Shown: positions 39,218-48,558, numbered from the stretch's first letter. The stretch is DNA of 49,928 nt from an uncultured Enterobacteriaceae bacterium (GCA_947631255.1 CANRKT010000020.1:1-49928), one strand, 5' to 3'. The notes: generated by a model from the sequence alone, not told the origin. Translations and numbers: made by a program.

Positions 39218-40429
39218 ATGATTACAGATTTCCCTATTCGTTTTGTGAAGCGCATTGCGCTCACTACAGTGCTGGTTTTTTCGTCTGTCGCAACTGTGCA
39301 AGCTGATGAAATAAACCTTAAAACAATGATCCCCGGCGTCCCGCAAATTGATGCTGAAGCTTATATTCTGATTGATGCTAACTCCGGAAAGGTTCTGGCT
39401 GAGTCAAATGCAGATACCCGTCGTGATCCCGCCAGTCTGACCAAAATGATGACCAGTTATGTCATTGGCCAGGCCATGAAAGCCGGTAAGTTTGATGAAA
39501 ATGCCTTGGTCACCATTAACGAGAATGCCTGGGCAACAGGAAACCCGGTTTTTAAAGGTTCCTCGCTGATGTTCCTTCAGCCTGGTATGCAGGTTCCCGT
39601 CAATAAACTGATCCGTGGTATTAACTTACAGTCAGGCAATGATGCCTGTGTTGCTATGGCCGATTTTGTTGCCGGTAGCCAAGAGGCCTTTGTGGGCCTG
39701 ATGAACAGCTATGTGGGTGCATTAGGGCTGAAAAATACCCATTTCAAAACCGTTCATGGTTTAGATGCAGAAGGCCAGTACAGTTCAGCGCGTGACATGG
39801 CGTTAATTGGTCAGGCACTCATTCGTGATGTGCCAAACGAATACTCCATCTATAAAGAAAAAGAGTTTACCTTTAACAATATTCGCCAGACTAACCGCAA
39901 TGGATTGCTCTGGGATACCAGCCTCAATGTTGACGGTATCAAAACCGGACACACTAATGCGGCAGGTTATAACTTGGTGGCTTCCGCTACCGAAGGTAAT
40001 ATGCGTCTGATTTCTGCCGTACTCGGTGGCCGGACGCTTAAAGGTCGTGAGTCTGAAAGCAAGAAACTGCTGACTTGGGGCTTCCGTTTCTTTGAAACAG
40101 TATCGCCATTAAAAGTGGGAAAAGAGTTTGCCTCTGAGCCGGTCTGGTTTGGTGAAAATGACCGCGCAGCCCTTGGGGTTGATAAAGATATTTATCTGAC
40201 TATCCCACGTGGTCGTTTGAAAGATTTGAAAGCAAGCTATGTGCTGGATTCTCCGGAACTTCATGCTCCATTGCAGAAAAATCAGGTGGTCGGTACCATC
40301 AACTTCCAGCTGGATGGCAAAATTATTGAACAACGTCCGCTGGTAGTACTGCAAGAAATGCCAGAAGGCGGTTTCTTTAGCCGGATGATAGACTATATTA
40401 AACTGACATTGCATCACTGGTTTGGCTGA
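39218..40429 (+). CDS. dacA: D-alanyl-D-alanine carboxypeptidase PBP5
   Basis: Periplasmic carboxypeptidase trimming pentapeptides, held to the membrane by a C-terminal amphipathic helix. It has 403 residues, equal to E. coli. The signal peptide ends near TVQA-DE (29-30). The penicillin-binding motifs are Ser73-x-x-Lys76 (SLTK), SGN at 139-141 and KTG at 242-244. The C-terminal anchor is [18 protein letters not shown]. The ATG at 39218 was chosen over the 24-codon longer frame because it gives a normal signal peptide and lies after the promoter. Confidence 0.96.
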   Translation: MITDFPIRFVKRIALTTVLVFSSVATVQADEINLKTMIPGVPQIDAEAYILIDANSGKVLAESNADTRRDPASLTKMMTSYVIGQAMKAGKFDENALVTINENAWATGNPVFKGSSLMFLQPGMQVPVNKLIRGINLQSGNDACVAMADFVAGSQEAFVGLMNSYVGALGLKNTHFKTVHGLDAEGQYSSARDMALIGQALIRDVPNEYSIYKEKEFTFNNIRQTNRNGLLWDTSLNVDGIKTGHTNAAGYNLVASATEGNMRLISAVLGGRTLKGRESESKKLLTWGFRFFETVSPLKVGKEFASEPVWFGENDRAALGVDKDIYLTIPRGRLKDLKASYVLDSPELHAPLQKNQVVGTINFQLDGKIIEQRPLVVLQEMPEGGFFSRMIDYIKLTLHHWFG

Positions 40430-40466
40430 TAATAACCGACTTGAAAAATCGGAATTGATCACCATA

Positions 40467-40592
40467 TATATTCTAAATAATTCGAGTTGCCAGTGAGCCT
40501 GAGTAAATTCTGACGATGGGCATAGATAAACGATGTGATTCAGCGGAATTTATGAAAGCAATGCCCAGACAACTTGAAGCATGACGGTTATG
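40467..40592. repeat. ERIC-like palindromic element between dacA and ybeD
   Basis: 126 bp, the usual ERIC length. The left end is TCTAAATAATTCGAGTTGCC, the centre GATGGGCATAGATAAACGATGTGATTC, written here as GATGGGCATAGA then CGATGTGATTC, and the right end CAACTTGAAGCATGACGG. The left TTCGAGTTG and right CAACTTGAA are inverted. It has the same subfamily centre as the copy at 12.9 kb. Confidence 0.8.
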
Positions 40593-40606
40593 TTCTGTAA
40601 TACAGC

Positions 40607-40632
40607 GATTCCCGCTTAGGCGGGAATCATTA
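40607..40632 (+). terminator. dacA terminator
   Basis: GATTCCCGC and GCGGGAATC form a perfect 9-bp stem (40607-40615 with 40620-40628), followed by ATTATTTTA. It lies after the ERIC-like element and before ybeD. Confidence 0.65.
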
Positions 40633-40654
40633 TTTTAAGTGCCCGGGAGCAACC

Positions 40655-40918
40655 ATGAAAACTAAACTGAACGAATTACTGGAATTTCCAACGCCTTTTA
40701 CTTACAAAGTCATGGGGCTTGCACAACCAGAGCTGGTTGATTTGGTGGTTGAAGTTGTTCAGCGCCATGCACCGGGTGACTACACGCCTGATGTAAAACC
40801 AAGCAGCAAAGGCAACTACCATTCAGTCTCTGTGACTATCAATGCCACCCATATTGAACAGGTTGAGACTCTGTACGAAGAGTTGGGTAAAATAGAAATT
40901 GTCCGCATGGTTCTGTAA
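40655..40918 (+). CDS. ybeD: DUF493 family protein YbeD
   Basis: 87-residue small protein with a ferredoxin-like ACT-type fold in E. coli; function unresolved, possibly linked to the adjacent lipoate genes. The motif [13 protein letters not shown] at about 11-23 and the ending EIVRMVL are typical. A CGGGAG-type ribosome site precedes the ATG. It is upstream of lipB, with a hairpin between. Confidence 0.94.
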   Translation: MKTKLNELLEFPTPFTYKVMGLAQPELVDLVVEVVQRHAPGDYTPDVKPSSKGNYHSVSVTINATHIEQVETLYEELGKIEIVRMVL

Positions 40919-40923
40919 TTCAG

Positions 40924-40966
40924 CTATCCCGGCTTTCTGCCGGGATAGATAACACCGCTATTTTTG
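40924..40966 (+). terminator. ybeD terminator-like hairpin
   Basis: CTATCCCGGC and GCCGGGATAG form a perfect 10-bp stem (40924-40933 with 40939-40948). T-rich sequence follows only about 12 bp later (TATTTTTG), so it may be partial. Confidence 0.5.
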
Positions 40967-40981
40967 CTTTGACTGATGCTT

Positions 40982-40990
40982 TGATATACT
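40982..40990 (+). promoter_or_regulatory. lipB extended -10 promoter
   Basis: TGA directly followed by TATACT (40985-40990) lies about 34 bp before the proposed lipB TTG start and just upstream of its GGAG ribosome site. Confidence 0.4.
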
Positions 40991-41023
40991 CCCTGCCACC
41001 TTTTGCTTTCCGGAGACGCTGTT

Positions 41024-41689
41024 TTGTCTCAAGATATCCTTCTTATCCGTAATCTAGGTTTGCAGCCTTACGAACCTGTATCCACCGCTATGCATGACTT
41101 CACTTATCATCGTGACGATAGTACGCCTGACGAAATCTGGCTGGTTGAACATCCGCCCGTTTTTACTCAGGGACAGGCAGGAAAAGCTGAACATATTCTG
41201 TTATCTGGTGATATCCCTGTGGTGCAGAGCGATCGCGGGGGGCAAGTGACTTACCATGGTCCGGGTCAGCAAATCGTCTACCTGCTGCTTAATCTTAAGC
41301 GCCGTAAACTCGGGGTGCGAGAGCTGGTCACTGTTCTGGAACAAACTGTCGTGAATACTCTGGCGGAGTTTTCTATTACTGCCTACCCTCGCGCAGAAGC
41401 ACCGGGGGTATATGTTGATGGGCGTAAGATTTGCTCACTCGGTTTACGTATTCGTCAGGGCTGTTCTTTTCATGGTCTGGCCCTGAATATCAATATGGAT
41501 CTGTCTCCCTTCTTGCGCATTAACCCTTGCGGTTATGCCGGTATGGAGATGACACAAGTCAGCCACTTTGTGGAAAATATCGCGCCTGCTGACGTTCAAC
41601 CGCGCCTGATAGCGAATCTTATCGCGCTGCTGAATCATCCCCCCTATATTTATTCTGAGAATGACTCTCCCCGGACAGGAAGATCCTAG
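41024..41689 (+). CDS. lipB: Octanoyl-[acyl-carrier-protein]:protein N-octanoyltransferase
   Basis: Transfers octanoate from ACP to lipoyl domains, the first step of lipoate synthesis. It has 221 residues from a TTG start at 41024, 8 nt after a CGGAGA ribosome site, giving [18 protein letters not shown], close to the E. coli N-terminus. The catalytic Lys135 (DGRKICSLG) and Cys169 ([10 protein letters not shown]) and the substrate loop [12 protein letters not shown] (71-82) are present. LipA, encoded 300 bp downstream, does the next step. ybeF, which separates them in E. coli, is missing. Confidence 0.95.
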   Translation: MSQDILLIRNLGLQPYEPVSTAMHDFTYHRDDSTPDEIWLVEHPPVFTQGQAGKAEHILLSGDIPVVQSDRGGQVTYHGPGQQIVYLLLNLKRRKLGVRELVTVLEQTVVNTLAEFSITAYPRAEAPGVYVDGRKICSLGLRIRQGCSFHGLALNINMDLSPFLRINPCGYAGMEMTQVSHFVENIAPADVQPRLIANLIALLNHPPYIYSENDSPRTGRS

Positions 41690-41706
41690 CTATTCAACAG
41701 GAAATG

Positions 41707-41768
41707 ACGTCCCTTTTCACTCTATAAATGAGAATGGGACGTAGTTGCTCTGATTATTTTTTCTGATG
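41707..41768 (+). terminator. lipB terminator-like hairpin
   Basis: ACGTCCC and GGGACGT pair (41707-41713 with 41736-41742) around an imperfect inner stem. A T-rich run begins at about 41756. Moderate evidence only. Confidence 0.4.
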
Positions 41769-41989
41769 CAGAAATATGTGTCATAAGGTGCCCTAAACAG
41801 CACCAGAGCACAGACATCTCACAACAATTCCTTTACAATTCTTTCGTTATTTACTGTCACGGCCTACTGATTCTGCCCTGCGCTGATGATATACTCCGCG
41901 GCATACGTTAAAAAATAATTGATATTTACAACATAAGCTTGAAATTCAATTAGCCTGACTTGAGTATCCGCAACGGGAACCTGTACCGT

Positions 41990-42955
41990 ATGAGTAAACC
42001 TATTGTGATGGAACGCGGCGTTAAGTATCGCGACGCCGATAAAATGGCCTTGATCCCGGTTAAAAACGTGGTGACAGAGCGCCAGGAGATATTAAGAAAG
42101 CCAGAGTGGATGAAAATTAAGCTCCCCTCTGACTCGACCCGTATCCAGGGCATTAAAGCTGCCATGCGTAAAAATGGCCTGCACTCTGTCTGTGAAGAAG
42201 CATCCTGCCCGAACCTTGCGGAATGTTTTAACCACGGAACAGCGACCTTTATGATCCTTGGGGCTATTTGTACCCGTCGCTGCCCGTTCTGCGATGTGGC
42301 ACACGGCCGTCCGGTTGCGCCCGATGCCAACGAACCTGCAAAACTGGCGCAAACTATCTCTGATATGGGTCTGCGTTATGTGGTTATCACATCAGTGGAT
42401 CGTGACGACCTTCGTGATGGCGGTGCTCAGCATTTTGCTGACTGTATCCGAGAAATTCGCGCTAAAAATCCGACGATAAAAATCGAGACTCTGGTACCCG
42501 ATTTCCGTGGTCGTATGGATAAAGCGCTGGATATCCTGGTCGCCACACCACCGGATGTCTTTAACCACAATCTGGAAAACGTACCGCGTGTCTATCGTCA
42601 GGTTCGTCCGGGTGCGGATTACAACTGGTCACTGAAGTTGCTGGAACGTTTTAAAGAGGCACATCCTCATATCCCAACGAAATCAGGCTTAATGGTGGGC
42701 TTAGGCGAAACCAATGCTGAAATCGTTGAAGTGATGCGTGACTTACGTCGTCATGGTGTCACCATGTTGACGTTAGGACAGTATCTGCAACCTAGCCGTC
42801 ATCACTTACCGGTACAGCGCTATGTCAGTCCGGATGAGTTTGACGAAATGAAAGAAGAAGCGATGGCAATGGGCTTCACTCATGCTGCCTGTGGCCCGTT
42901 TGTGCGTTCTTCTTATCATGCAGATTTGCAGGCTAAAGGTATGGAAGTCAAATAA
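41990..42955 (+). CDS. lipA: Lipoyl synthase
   Basis: Radical-SAM enzyme inserting two sulfurs into the octanoyl chain. It has 321 residues, equal to E. coli. The auxiliary cluster ligands are Cys68, Cys73 and Cys79 ([12 protein letters not shown]) and the radical-SAM cluster ligands Cys94, Cys98 and Cys101 (CTRRCPFC). The start [13 protein letters not shown] matches the family; ten upstream codons are open but unconserved. It is convergent with tatE. Confidence 0.98.
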   Translation: MSKPIVMERGVKYRDADKMALIPVKNVVTERQEILRKPEWMKIKLPSDSTRIQGIKAAMRKNGLHSVCEEASCPNLAECFNHGTATFMILGAICTRRCPFCDVAHGRPVAPDANEPAKLAQTISDMGLRYVVITSVDRDDLRDGGAQHFADCIREIRAKNPTIKIETLVPDFRGRMDKALDILVATPPDVFNHNLENVPRVYRQVRPGADYNWSLKLLERFKEAHPHIPTKSGLMVGLGETNAEIVEVMRDLRRHGVTMLTLGQYLQPSRHHLPVQRYVSPDEFDEMKEEAMAMGFTHAACGPFVRSSYHADLQAKGMEVK

Positions 42956-42991
42956 TCAGATTATTGATTGTGGCTTTTTAGCAAGAACAGT

Positions 42992-43023
42992 AAAAAAACG
43001 GCTCAATATTGAGCCGTTTTTTT
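42992..43023. terminator. Bidirectional terminator between lipA and tatE
   Basis: AAAAAAACGGCTCAATATTG continues into AGCCGTTTTTTT. The perfect stem has an A run on one side and a T run on the other, so it can serve both converging genes. Confidence 0.92.
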
Positions 43024-43032
43024 ATGACAGAA

Positions 43033-43236
43033 TCAATGCTTGTTATCAATCTGTCCAACAGGTGTTTCTGCGCGAGTGTCAGACGGTTTTGCAGGTTCAT
43101 CTTCAGCCATCGCTTTTTTAAAACCTTTAAGAGCCGAACCGAGATCGCTTCCCAGTGTCCGTAATTTTTTGGTACCAAACAACAATACAATCAGTACACC
43201 GACTACCAGCAGCTTGGTAACACTAATCTCACCCAT
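43033..43236 (-). CDS. tatE: Sec-independent translocase subunit TatE
   Basis: 67-residue TatA-like component of the twin-arginine translocon. There is one N-terminal membrane helix (about 5-20, [16 protein letters not shown]-type), a hinge and then an amphipathic helix, [20 protein letters not shown]. Length equals E. coli TatE, and the position next to lipA is conserved. Confidence 0.95.
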   Translation of the reverse strand: MGEISVTKLLVVGVLIVLLFGTKKLRTLGSDLGSALKGFKKAMAEDEPAKPSDTRAETPVGQIDNKH

Positions 43237-43331
43237 ACTTACCTTCTTAGAAAATCAGGTCGTAACGACAGCTAACAAGTTTTTATTAACCGTCATCCTG
43301 TATCCGGATACAATTTTAATCTGTAACAAAA

Positions 43332-44144
43332 TTAATCTTTGTTCTCCGGCCTGTTGCGTGCCAGTTGAGGCATAGCAAAACGACGATTCTTCAGCACGGG
43401 TAACCTCTCTCGAACCTTAACTAGCCGTTGTCTGTCGAGAGTAGCGAAAATCAATGCTGGAGCCTCTGCCGCAGCGGCAATCGTCACGCCCAATGGGTCA
43501 ATCACACGACTCTGACCAATATTCTTATTTCCACACTCACCTGAAGCCACTACATAGCAGGTCGTATCCAGAGCACGTGCTGTCAGTAAAGTTTCCCAGT
43601 GTTTTTCTTTATGTGGACCTCTTAACCAGGCTGCGGGCAGTACCAGTACTTCAGCACCTTGCAACGCTAGCGCTAATGCCTGATCCGGGAAACGGAGATC
43701 ATAACAAGTCATCAACCCGATATTCATGCCTTCCACTGTGATGACAGGAGCGATATCGTCTCCCGCATCAACCAGACGGGACTCCTGAACATTGAAAGCA
43801 TCATAAAGATGTAGTTTCTGATACTCAGCAATAATCTCTCCTGCTCGTACAGCAATCAGCATGTTAGCAGCTCTTCCCGAGGTCGTTGGTGTATGTAATG
43901 TCAGGACAGTCGTCAGATTATTATTACGGCTTGCCGCACACAGCTGCGCGACATAAGCCCCACTCAGCGGTTGGGCTGATTGTACGGATAAATCAGGCAT
44001 ATCATCCTGACGCGCCAATACCGCTTCAGGTAATACCAGTAGTGAAGCACCAGCGGCTACGGCTTGTGCCATCAGCTCTGTGCAAACGCTGACATTATCT
44101 TGCCAGTCAGGCCCGACAGCAAACTGCCCTACTGCAATTTTCAT
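43332..44144 (-). CDS. ybeM: Deaminated glutathione amidase, nitrilase family (YbeM/NIT1-like), intact
   Basis: Nitrilase-superfamily hydrolase of 270 residues. The catalytic triad is Glu40 (LPEAVLA), Lys110 (YQKLHLYD) and Cys147 (MTCYDLRFP). By family knowledge it repairs glutathione deaminated by transaminases. The start [11 protein letters not shown] gives a standard nitrilase N-terminus; 21 upstream codons are open but unconserved. In E. coli K-12 this locus is broken, while here the frame is complete. It is divergent from crcB. Confidence 0.92.
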   Translation of the reverse strand: MKIAVGQFAVGPDWQDNVSVCTELMAQAVAAGASLLVLPEAVLARQDDMPDLSVQSAQPLSGAYVAQLCAASRNNNLTTVLTLHTPTTSGRAANMLIAVRAGEIIAEYQKLHLYDAFNVQESRLVDAGDDIAPVITVEGMNIGLMTCYDLRFPDQALALALQGAEVLVLPAAWLRGPHKEKHWETLLTARALDTTCYVVASGECGNKNIGQSRVIDPLGVTIAAAAEAPALIFATLDRQRLVKVRERLPVLKNRRFAMPQLARNRPENKD

Positions 44145-44244
44145 ATTCTCTCCCATACCGGATGGCATAATTTCCGCAGACCTGTTAGCAAAAAAAAGGT
44201 TTCCCACTTACACTCTTTGAAAATGTTATCAGAAAGGATAGCTT

Positions 44245-44631
44245 GTGATACAGATGGCTTGTGCAGTATTTATCGGCGGTGGGATGGGTAGTGTTGCTCG
44301 CTGGCTATTGAGCACTAAATTTAACTCGGCAAGTGTGGCTATCCCTATGGGAACGTTGATCGCTAACCTGGCCGGCGCATTGATAATTGGTCTGGCATTT
44401 GCGCTATTCAGTCGTTTTAGTCATCTGGATCCGATATGGAAAATGCTCATCACCACCGGATTCTGTGGCGGGCTGACAACATTCTCTACCTTTTCATATG
44501 AAGTTATCAGTTTAATGCAGGAAGGTCGGCTGGCATGGGCGGGGCTGAATATTCTGGTTAATCTCGCAGGCTCATTTATTATGACTGCCTTCGCCTTCTG
44601 GCTGGTTAGTACCGTGACGACACATCAGTAA
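44245..44631 (+). CDS. crcB: Fluoride channel CrcB/Fluc
   Basis: Dual-topology inner-membrane fluoride exporter. It has 128 residues with four hydrophobic segments. The motifs [10 protein letters not shown] (11-20), [10 protein letters not shown] with the conserved Asn, and [10 protein letters not shown] (Phe-box and Na-site region) are present. The start codon is GTG at 44245, 7 nt after AAGGA. No fluoride riboswitch is visible upstream. Confidence 0.95.
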   Translation: MIQMACAVFIGGGMGSVARWLLSTKFNSASVAIPMGTLIANLAGALIIGLAFALFSRFSHLDPIWKMLITTGFCGGLTTFSTFSYEVISLMQEGRLAWAGLNILVNLAGSFIMTAFAFWLVSTVTTHQ

Positions 44632-44646
44632 TCAAGTAACTAACAC

Positions 44647-44675
44647 GAAAAAACCCGCATTCGCGGGTTTTTATA
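44647..44675. terminator. Bidirectional terminator between crcB and cspE
   Basis: GAAAAAACCCGCATTCGCGG followed by GTTTTTAT: a perfect CCCGC/GCGGG stem with flanking A and T runs between convergent genes. Confidence 0.9.
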
Positions 44676-44691
44676 TTCTACTGGTAGTAGC

Positions 44692-44901
44692 TTAGATAGC
44701 CATTACGTTTGCAGCAGAAGGGCCTTTGGCACCGTTAGTGATTTCAAACTCAACGCGCTGGCCTTCAGCCAGGGTTTTGAAACCATTGCTCTGGATTGCA
44801 GAGAAGTGTACGAATACGTCTTTGCTGCCATCTTCCGGAGTAATAAAACCAAAGCCTTTGGATTCATTAAACCACTTAACGTTACCTTTAATCTTAGACA
44901 T
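44692..44901 (-). CDS. cspE: Cold-shock-family RNA chaperone CspE
   Basis: 69-residue single-domain OB-fold nucleic-acid chaperone. RNP1 is KGFGFI and RNP2 VFVHF. It differs from E. coli CspE at only a few positions (for example QSNG for QTNG, and MAI at the end). The start [10 protein letters not shown] is preferred; ten open upstream codons lack similarity. The neighbours crcB and pagP are the same as in E. coli. Confidence 0.97.
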   Translation of the reverse strand: MSKIKGNVKWFNESKGFGFITPEDGSKDVFVHFSAIQSNGFKTLAEGQRVEFEITNGAKGPSAANVMAI

Positions 44902-45098
44902 CAAAATTACCTTTACATTAAAAAACGACACAAATGCTGTGTCCTGCTTAAGTACAACAATTGTAGTAGGCTTTGTCCAGCCAATAATTACTAAAAAGTG
45001 ATGAAAGTCTCTATTTTTCTCACAGTTAGTATGACCATTGTATTTAAAGGGTTATGAGAAATCCACTTATCTCCCCATAAATACGACATTTGTCACAC

Positions 45099-45671
45099 TT
45101 AAAACTGAAAGCGCATCCAGGCAAAGTACACATTACCGTTGTTGTAAGTTCCGGGAATATAAGTCATCTGGAATGTTGCCGGACCATAACCGACAGAAGC
45201 CAGGGGGAGTACTAGCGGTACAGGTATATACTTCCAGTTATCACGCGCAGTAAAACCAGCCGTATAGCCAAGTCCCAGATGAAAATTATCGTCTGCCAGC
45301 GGTCGCCAGGTTTTCTCCCAGCCATAACCCCCTATAGGCTCCCATTTATTAAATGAGTCTTTGAATGCCATCAGATAGAGACCATGCCAGTTGCCTTTTT
45401 CATCCCAGCGAGACTGCCCGAATCCTACCCCCCATGGACGCTCATTGTATTCATCCGTTTTTTCTTTGCTGTAAGCAAAACGCGCATGCCAGGTTATAGC
45501 AGGAACATAAAGATCATAGTGCTGCGGAGCTTTCCAAGTCTGGGAGACATTATCCGAAAAAGTCTCCCACACACCCGTAAACAAGCCAGGTTTTGCATGG
45601 CTTGCTGGGGTTACAATCATCAGCGAAGACGCGAAAGTCAGCGCTAAGGGAAGTCGATGAAAATGTGTCAC
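45099..45671 (-). CDS. pagP: Lipid A palmitoyltransferase PagP
   Basis: Outer-membrane eight-stranded barrel that moves palmitate from phospholipid to lipid A. The product is 190 residues from a GTG start. The signal peptide ([21 protein letters not shown]) is unrelated in sequence to that of E. coli. From [16 protein letters not shown] onward the protein is highly conserved. The catalytic residues are His62, Asp105 and Ser106 ([15 protein letters not shown]), and the C-terminal strand ends AWMRFQF. The start is uncertain because the ribosome site is weak; the next ATG (codon 18) would remove most of the signal peptide. Confidence 0.93.
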   Translation of the reverse strand: MTHFHRLPLALTFASSLMIVTPASHAKPGLFTGVWETFSDNVSQTWKAPQHYDLYVPAITWHARFAYSKEKTDEYNERPWGVGFGQSRWDEKGNWHGLYLMAFKDSFNKWEPIGGYGWEKTWRPLADDNFHLGLGYTAGFTARDNWKYIPVPLVLPLASVGYGPATFQMTYIPGTYNNGNVYFAWMRFQF

Positions 45672-46321
45672 GTCGTTATTACCGTATAAATAGCAAACTT
45701 AAGTTTGAGTAAATTATATCGCAATAAAAACCCACCGTGCAGTCTGAAGTTAAAAACTTCCTGGATAGTAATGCTTTTATCTGTGAGAAAAGATCGGAAG
45801 GATAGCATCATAATGGTTGCCAGAAGCATCTTTTGTCGTGATGTCTGGATATTATTGCTGACAGCAATCTGACTTACTAAAAACCACAAAACAATGATAA
45901 ATATAACATATTTATACATGATGCAACGCTATTCTCGGAAATACCTTCACCGCTTAACGATCAAAAGAGAAAGAATGAATCTCCTCATCATACTCTCCGT
46001 CGGATAACTCGCTTATCTGTCTTCGAACACTTACCAAGGCAATCATGCTTCCGATAATGAAACATTTAGCAATAAAATAACAGCAATGCTTTATCGCTCT
46101 TTCACTCGACTGACTGATGTGTTTTTTTATTTTTAGTCAATTATATCTTTGAACATTACATATAATCGCCTAAAAAACTCAGCTATATAAAACAGAGTAA
46201 ATATAAAAAATAATATCATCTGAATACGTTACTGAGTTACAGCCCAACATTGATAATCTCGTGCTTAAATAAACACACTATCTTTATAAATAAAGATAAA
46301 TGATGAATATTTTTGGACCTT
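45672..46321. other. AT-rich gap upstream of pagP, no supported gene
   Basis: About 650 bp of AT-rich sequence. A minus-strand 83-codon frame (45668-45919), starting MYKYVIFIIVLWFLV, overlaps the pagP start by four bases and has no ribosome site. It is hydrophobic but not supported. The pagP promoter must lie here. I see no other gene, tRNA or clear repeat. Confidence 0.5.
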
Positions 46322-46480
46322 ATGTACTGTACTGTTGTTTCTCCGGCTCTGTTAATCAGTAAAACTGCGTTAGCTGAAGCACTGGATACGTTATGACTGC
46401 TCCACACGCCCGCGACCAGGTATACCGCAAGTCAATGCACAGAATAAATGCCATGCGTCAGTCACAGGAATATCACTTGT
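46322..46480 (+). pseudogene. Possible TonB-dependent receptor N-terminus, decayed
   Basis: The plus frame from 46322 reads MYCTVVSPALLISKTALAEA followed by LDTL and a stop. This looks like the second half of a signal peptide cut at ALA-EA, then the DTLVVTA start of a TonB box. Right after the stop, another frame continues TAPHARDQ. The order (signal peptide, DTL, TAP) is suggestive but short, so this is a tentative reading. An ERIC-like element follows. Confidence 0.3.
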
Positions 46481-46538
46481 AGTTGCCTAGCAACTCGCTT
46501 GCGTGATGCCGCCCGCAGGAGGAGATCCCTGTCATTCA

Positions 46539-46646
46539 TGTTGCCTGTCGACGCCAGGTTCAGCCCATCGATGAGCATAAAATAAATTATGTGATTTGAG
46601 CGGCGGACGCAGGCAACCCCCAGGCACTTGAAGTATGATGGGTATA
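46539..46646. repeat. ERIC-like palindromic element upstream of rnk
   Basis: The inverted arms are GTTGCCTGTCGACGCC (46539-46554) and GGCGGACGCAGGCAAC (46601-46616), followed by the right end CACTTGAAGTATGATGGGTA. The centre has CGATGAGCATAAAATAAATT and ATGTGATTTG, the same centre as the copies at 12.9 and 40.5 kb. The left terminus is diverged or lost. Confidence 0.65.
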
Positions 46647-46742
46647 AGTCATCTTTATGCAATAACTGCGATAGTCAATAAGAAAATATGGCTCACTGGA
46701 CTTCCAACTGTGCGCTAAGCTCAGTATCATCTAAACAGAGCT

Positions 46743-46776
46743 AACCCTCATCGATTCCGGTGAGGGTTTTTCTTTA
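46743..46776 (+). terminator. Orphan rho-independent terminator upstream of rnk
   Basis: AACCCTCA and TGAGGGTT form an 8-bp stem (46743-46750 with 46761-46768), followed by TTTCTTT. It lies 47 bp before rnk and points toward it, but no plus-strand gene precedes it. It could end a small RNA or attenuate rnk. Confidence 0.75.
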
Positions 46777-46822
46777 TAACGTTTTCATTAGATAAGTGAG
46801 CGTTTTCTACACGGAGAGAATT

Positions 46823-47233
46823 ATGTCCAGACCTGCCATCATTATTAACGAACTCGATGCTGAACGTCTTGATAGTCTGCTCGAAAAACCACAGTACGCT
46901 AAAACGCCAGTGGCAGAAATGCTGAACGAAGAGTTGGATCGCGCTGAGATGTGCAGCTCGGAAGAGATGCCAGCCAATGTAGTATCGATGAACAGTCGCG
47001 TAAAATTCCTCGATCTGACATCTCAAGAAGAGTTTGTACGTACCTTGGTCTACCCGGTAAACCTCACCGATAGCGACGAGCAGCTGTCCGTCATGGCGCC
47101 AGTAGGGGCAGCCTTACTGGGAATGCGAGTGGGAGACACCATAAACTGGGAATTGCCTAATGGTAATAAAACCCATCTGAAAGTGCTGGAATTACAATAT
47201 CAGCCAGAATCAGCTGGCGAATTTCATCGCTAA
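46823..47233 (+). CDS. rnk: Regulator of nucleoside diphosphate kinase Rnk
   Basis: 136-residue GreA-like protein that binds RNA polymerase near the secondary channel and, in E. coli and Pseudomonas, affects nucleoside-diphosphate kinase and alginate levels. The start [16 protein letters not shown] has a GGAGAG ribosome site. A short coiled-coil N-terminus is followed by the C-terminal GreA/GreB-like domain ([12 protein letters not shown] and [21 protein letters not shown]). In E. coli rnk adjoins rna; here it is followed by convergent ybcJ-folD. Confidence 0.93.
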   Translation: MSRPAIIINELDAERLDSLLEKPQYAKTPVAEMLNEELDRAEMCSSEEMPANVVSMNSRVKFLDLTSQEEFVRTLVYPVNLTDSDEQLSVMAPVGAALLGMRVGDTINWELPNGNKTHLKVLELQYQPESAGEFHR

Positions 47234-47307
47234 ATCCCGCCCCCCCTTCAGACTCGGAGGGGAAGCGAGTGACACATCAGATGTATCAGGGTAAATTTTT
47301 ACCCTAA

Positions 47308-47339
47308 GAGAAAGGCGGATAGTCATCAAACTATCCACC
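47308..47339 (-). terminator. ybcJ terminator
   Basis: On the minus strand GGTGGATAGT and ACTATCCGCC form a 10-bp stem with one wobble, followed by TTTCTC. A second hairpin, GGGTAAATTTTTACCC, at 47289-47304 may serve rnk on the plus strand. Confidence 0.65.
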
Positions 47340-47351
47340 TGACGACTGTTA

Positions 47352-47564
47352 TCAGGCCTGGACAGCAATACTCAGGCTGGCAAAAGTCACTGTCTGGCCC
47401 GCAACAATCTTACAGCGTTTACGGGTTTCTACTACACCATCCACTTTGACCAGACCTTCAGCAATCATTGCCTTTGCCTGTGCACCGCTTTCACTCCAGC
47501 CTTCAAGCTTGAGCAAATCGCATAGTTCTACATGGGGGTGTTTACCTAACTCGAAGATAGCCAT
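47352..47564 (-). CDS. ybcJ: S4-domain RNA-binding protein YbcJ
   Basis: 70-residue protein consisting of one S4-like RNA-binding domain (HVELCDLLKLEGWSESGAQA, then VDGVVETRKRCKI). Length equals E. coli YbcJ. Its ATG overlaps the folD TAA by one base (TAATG), so it is translationally coupled to folD. The function is likely in rRNA or tRNA binding but is unproven. Confidence 0.95.
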   Translation of the reverse strand: MAIFELGKHPHVELCDLLKLEGWSESGAQAKAMIAEGLVKVDGVVETRKRCKIVAGQTVTFASLSIAVQA

Positions 47565-48433
47565 TAGAGCTCTCCATCAACATCATGATATTCCTCGCAT
47601 GCCTGCAAGGTATTTTCTATAAGCGTCGCAACCGTCATCGGCCCCACACCACCTGGAACTGGAGTAATAAATGAAGCTCTGGCCTCAGCTTCCTTATAAC
47701 TAACATCACCCACTACCTTGCCATTTTCCAGACGGTTGATGCCGACATCTATCACGATGGCGCCCTCTTTTATCCACTCACCCGGAATAAAACCGGGCTT
47801 ACCTACTGCAACAATCAACAGATCGGCGTTCTCAACATGCTGGCGCAGATTTTTGGTAAAGCGATGTGTGACGGTCGTGGTACAACCCGCCAGCAGCAAT
47901 TCCATACTCATCGGGCGACCAACAATATTAGAGGCACCAATCACCACCGCGTTTAAGCCACGAGGATCGATATTATAGCGCTCAAGTAAAGTTACGATGC
48001 CACGCGGAGTACAAGGACGCAGACGGGGTGCACGCTGACATAAGCGCCCTACGTTGTAAGGATGGAACCCATCAACGTCTTTATCCGGATCAATACGTTC
48101 CAGTACCTTCACGTTATCAATACCCGCAGGCAACGGCAGTTGCACTAAAATACCGTCAATGGTTTGATCCGCATTCAGCGTATCAATCAATGTCAGTAGT
48201 TCAGCCTCACTGGTCGTGACCGGTAAGTCGTATGAACGTGAAATAAAACCGACTTCTTCACAGGCTTTACGTTTACTGGCGACATAAATCTGTGAAGCCG
48301 GATTAGCCCCAACCAAAATAACGGCCAGACCCGGTGCACGTTTCCCGGCCGCAACGCGTTTTTTTACCTTTTCGGCAACTTCGTGACGTACCTGCTGCGC
48401 AATCGTTTTACCATCAATAATCTTCGCTACCAT
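47564..48433 (-). CDS. folD: Methylenetetrahydrofolate dehydrogenase/cyclohydrolase FolD
   Basis: Bifunctional enzyme interconverting 5,10-methylene-THF and 10-formyl-THF. It has 289 residues (E. coli 288). The motifs [13 protein letters not shown] with the catalytic Lys, [10 protein letters not shown], the NADP-binding [10 protein letters not shown] and [12 protein letters not shown] are all present. The start [15 protein letters not shown] matches the family; 33 further upstream codons are open but unconserved. Operon with ybcJ. Confidence 0.97.
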   Translation of the reverse strand: MVAKIIDGKTIAQQVRHEVAEKVKKRVAAGKRAPGLAVILVGANPASQIYVASKRKACEEVGFISRSYDLPVTTSEAELLTLIDTLNADQTIDGILVQLPLPAGIDNVKVLERIDPDKDVDGFHPYNVGRLCQRAPRLRPCTPRGIVTLLERYNIDPRGLNAVVIGASNIVGRPMSMELLLAGCTTTVTHRFTKNLRQHVENADLLIVAVGKPGFIPGEWIKEGAIVIDVGINRLENGKVVGDVSYKEAEARASFITPVPGGVGPMTVATLIENTLQACEEYHDVDGEL

Positions 48434-48558
48434 CGAAAGAAAATTCCGTCTGTAATCTACAAGAAAGGGGGATGTCGCTATTTTGTCAGACTCGCGCGCC
48501 GCTGTCAGGCTCTGATCTGGGTTTATGCTCAATTGTTGTGCAGGTAATTGAAAAGTAA

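Noticed and set aside
44160-44244. Fluoride riboswitch upstream of crcB
   Set aside because: I looked for the conserved crcB-motif elements and saw only an AT-rich leader with a ribosome site.
45668-45919. 83-codon hydrophobic ORF upstream of pagP
   Set aside because: It overlaps the pagP start, lacks a ribosome site and is hydrophobic simply because the region is AT-rich.
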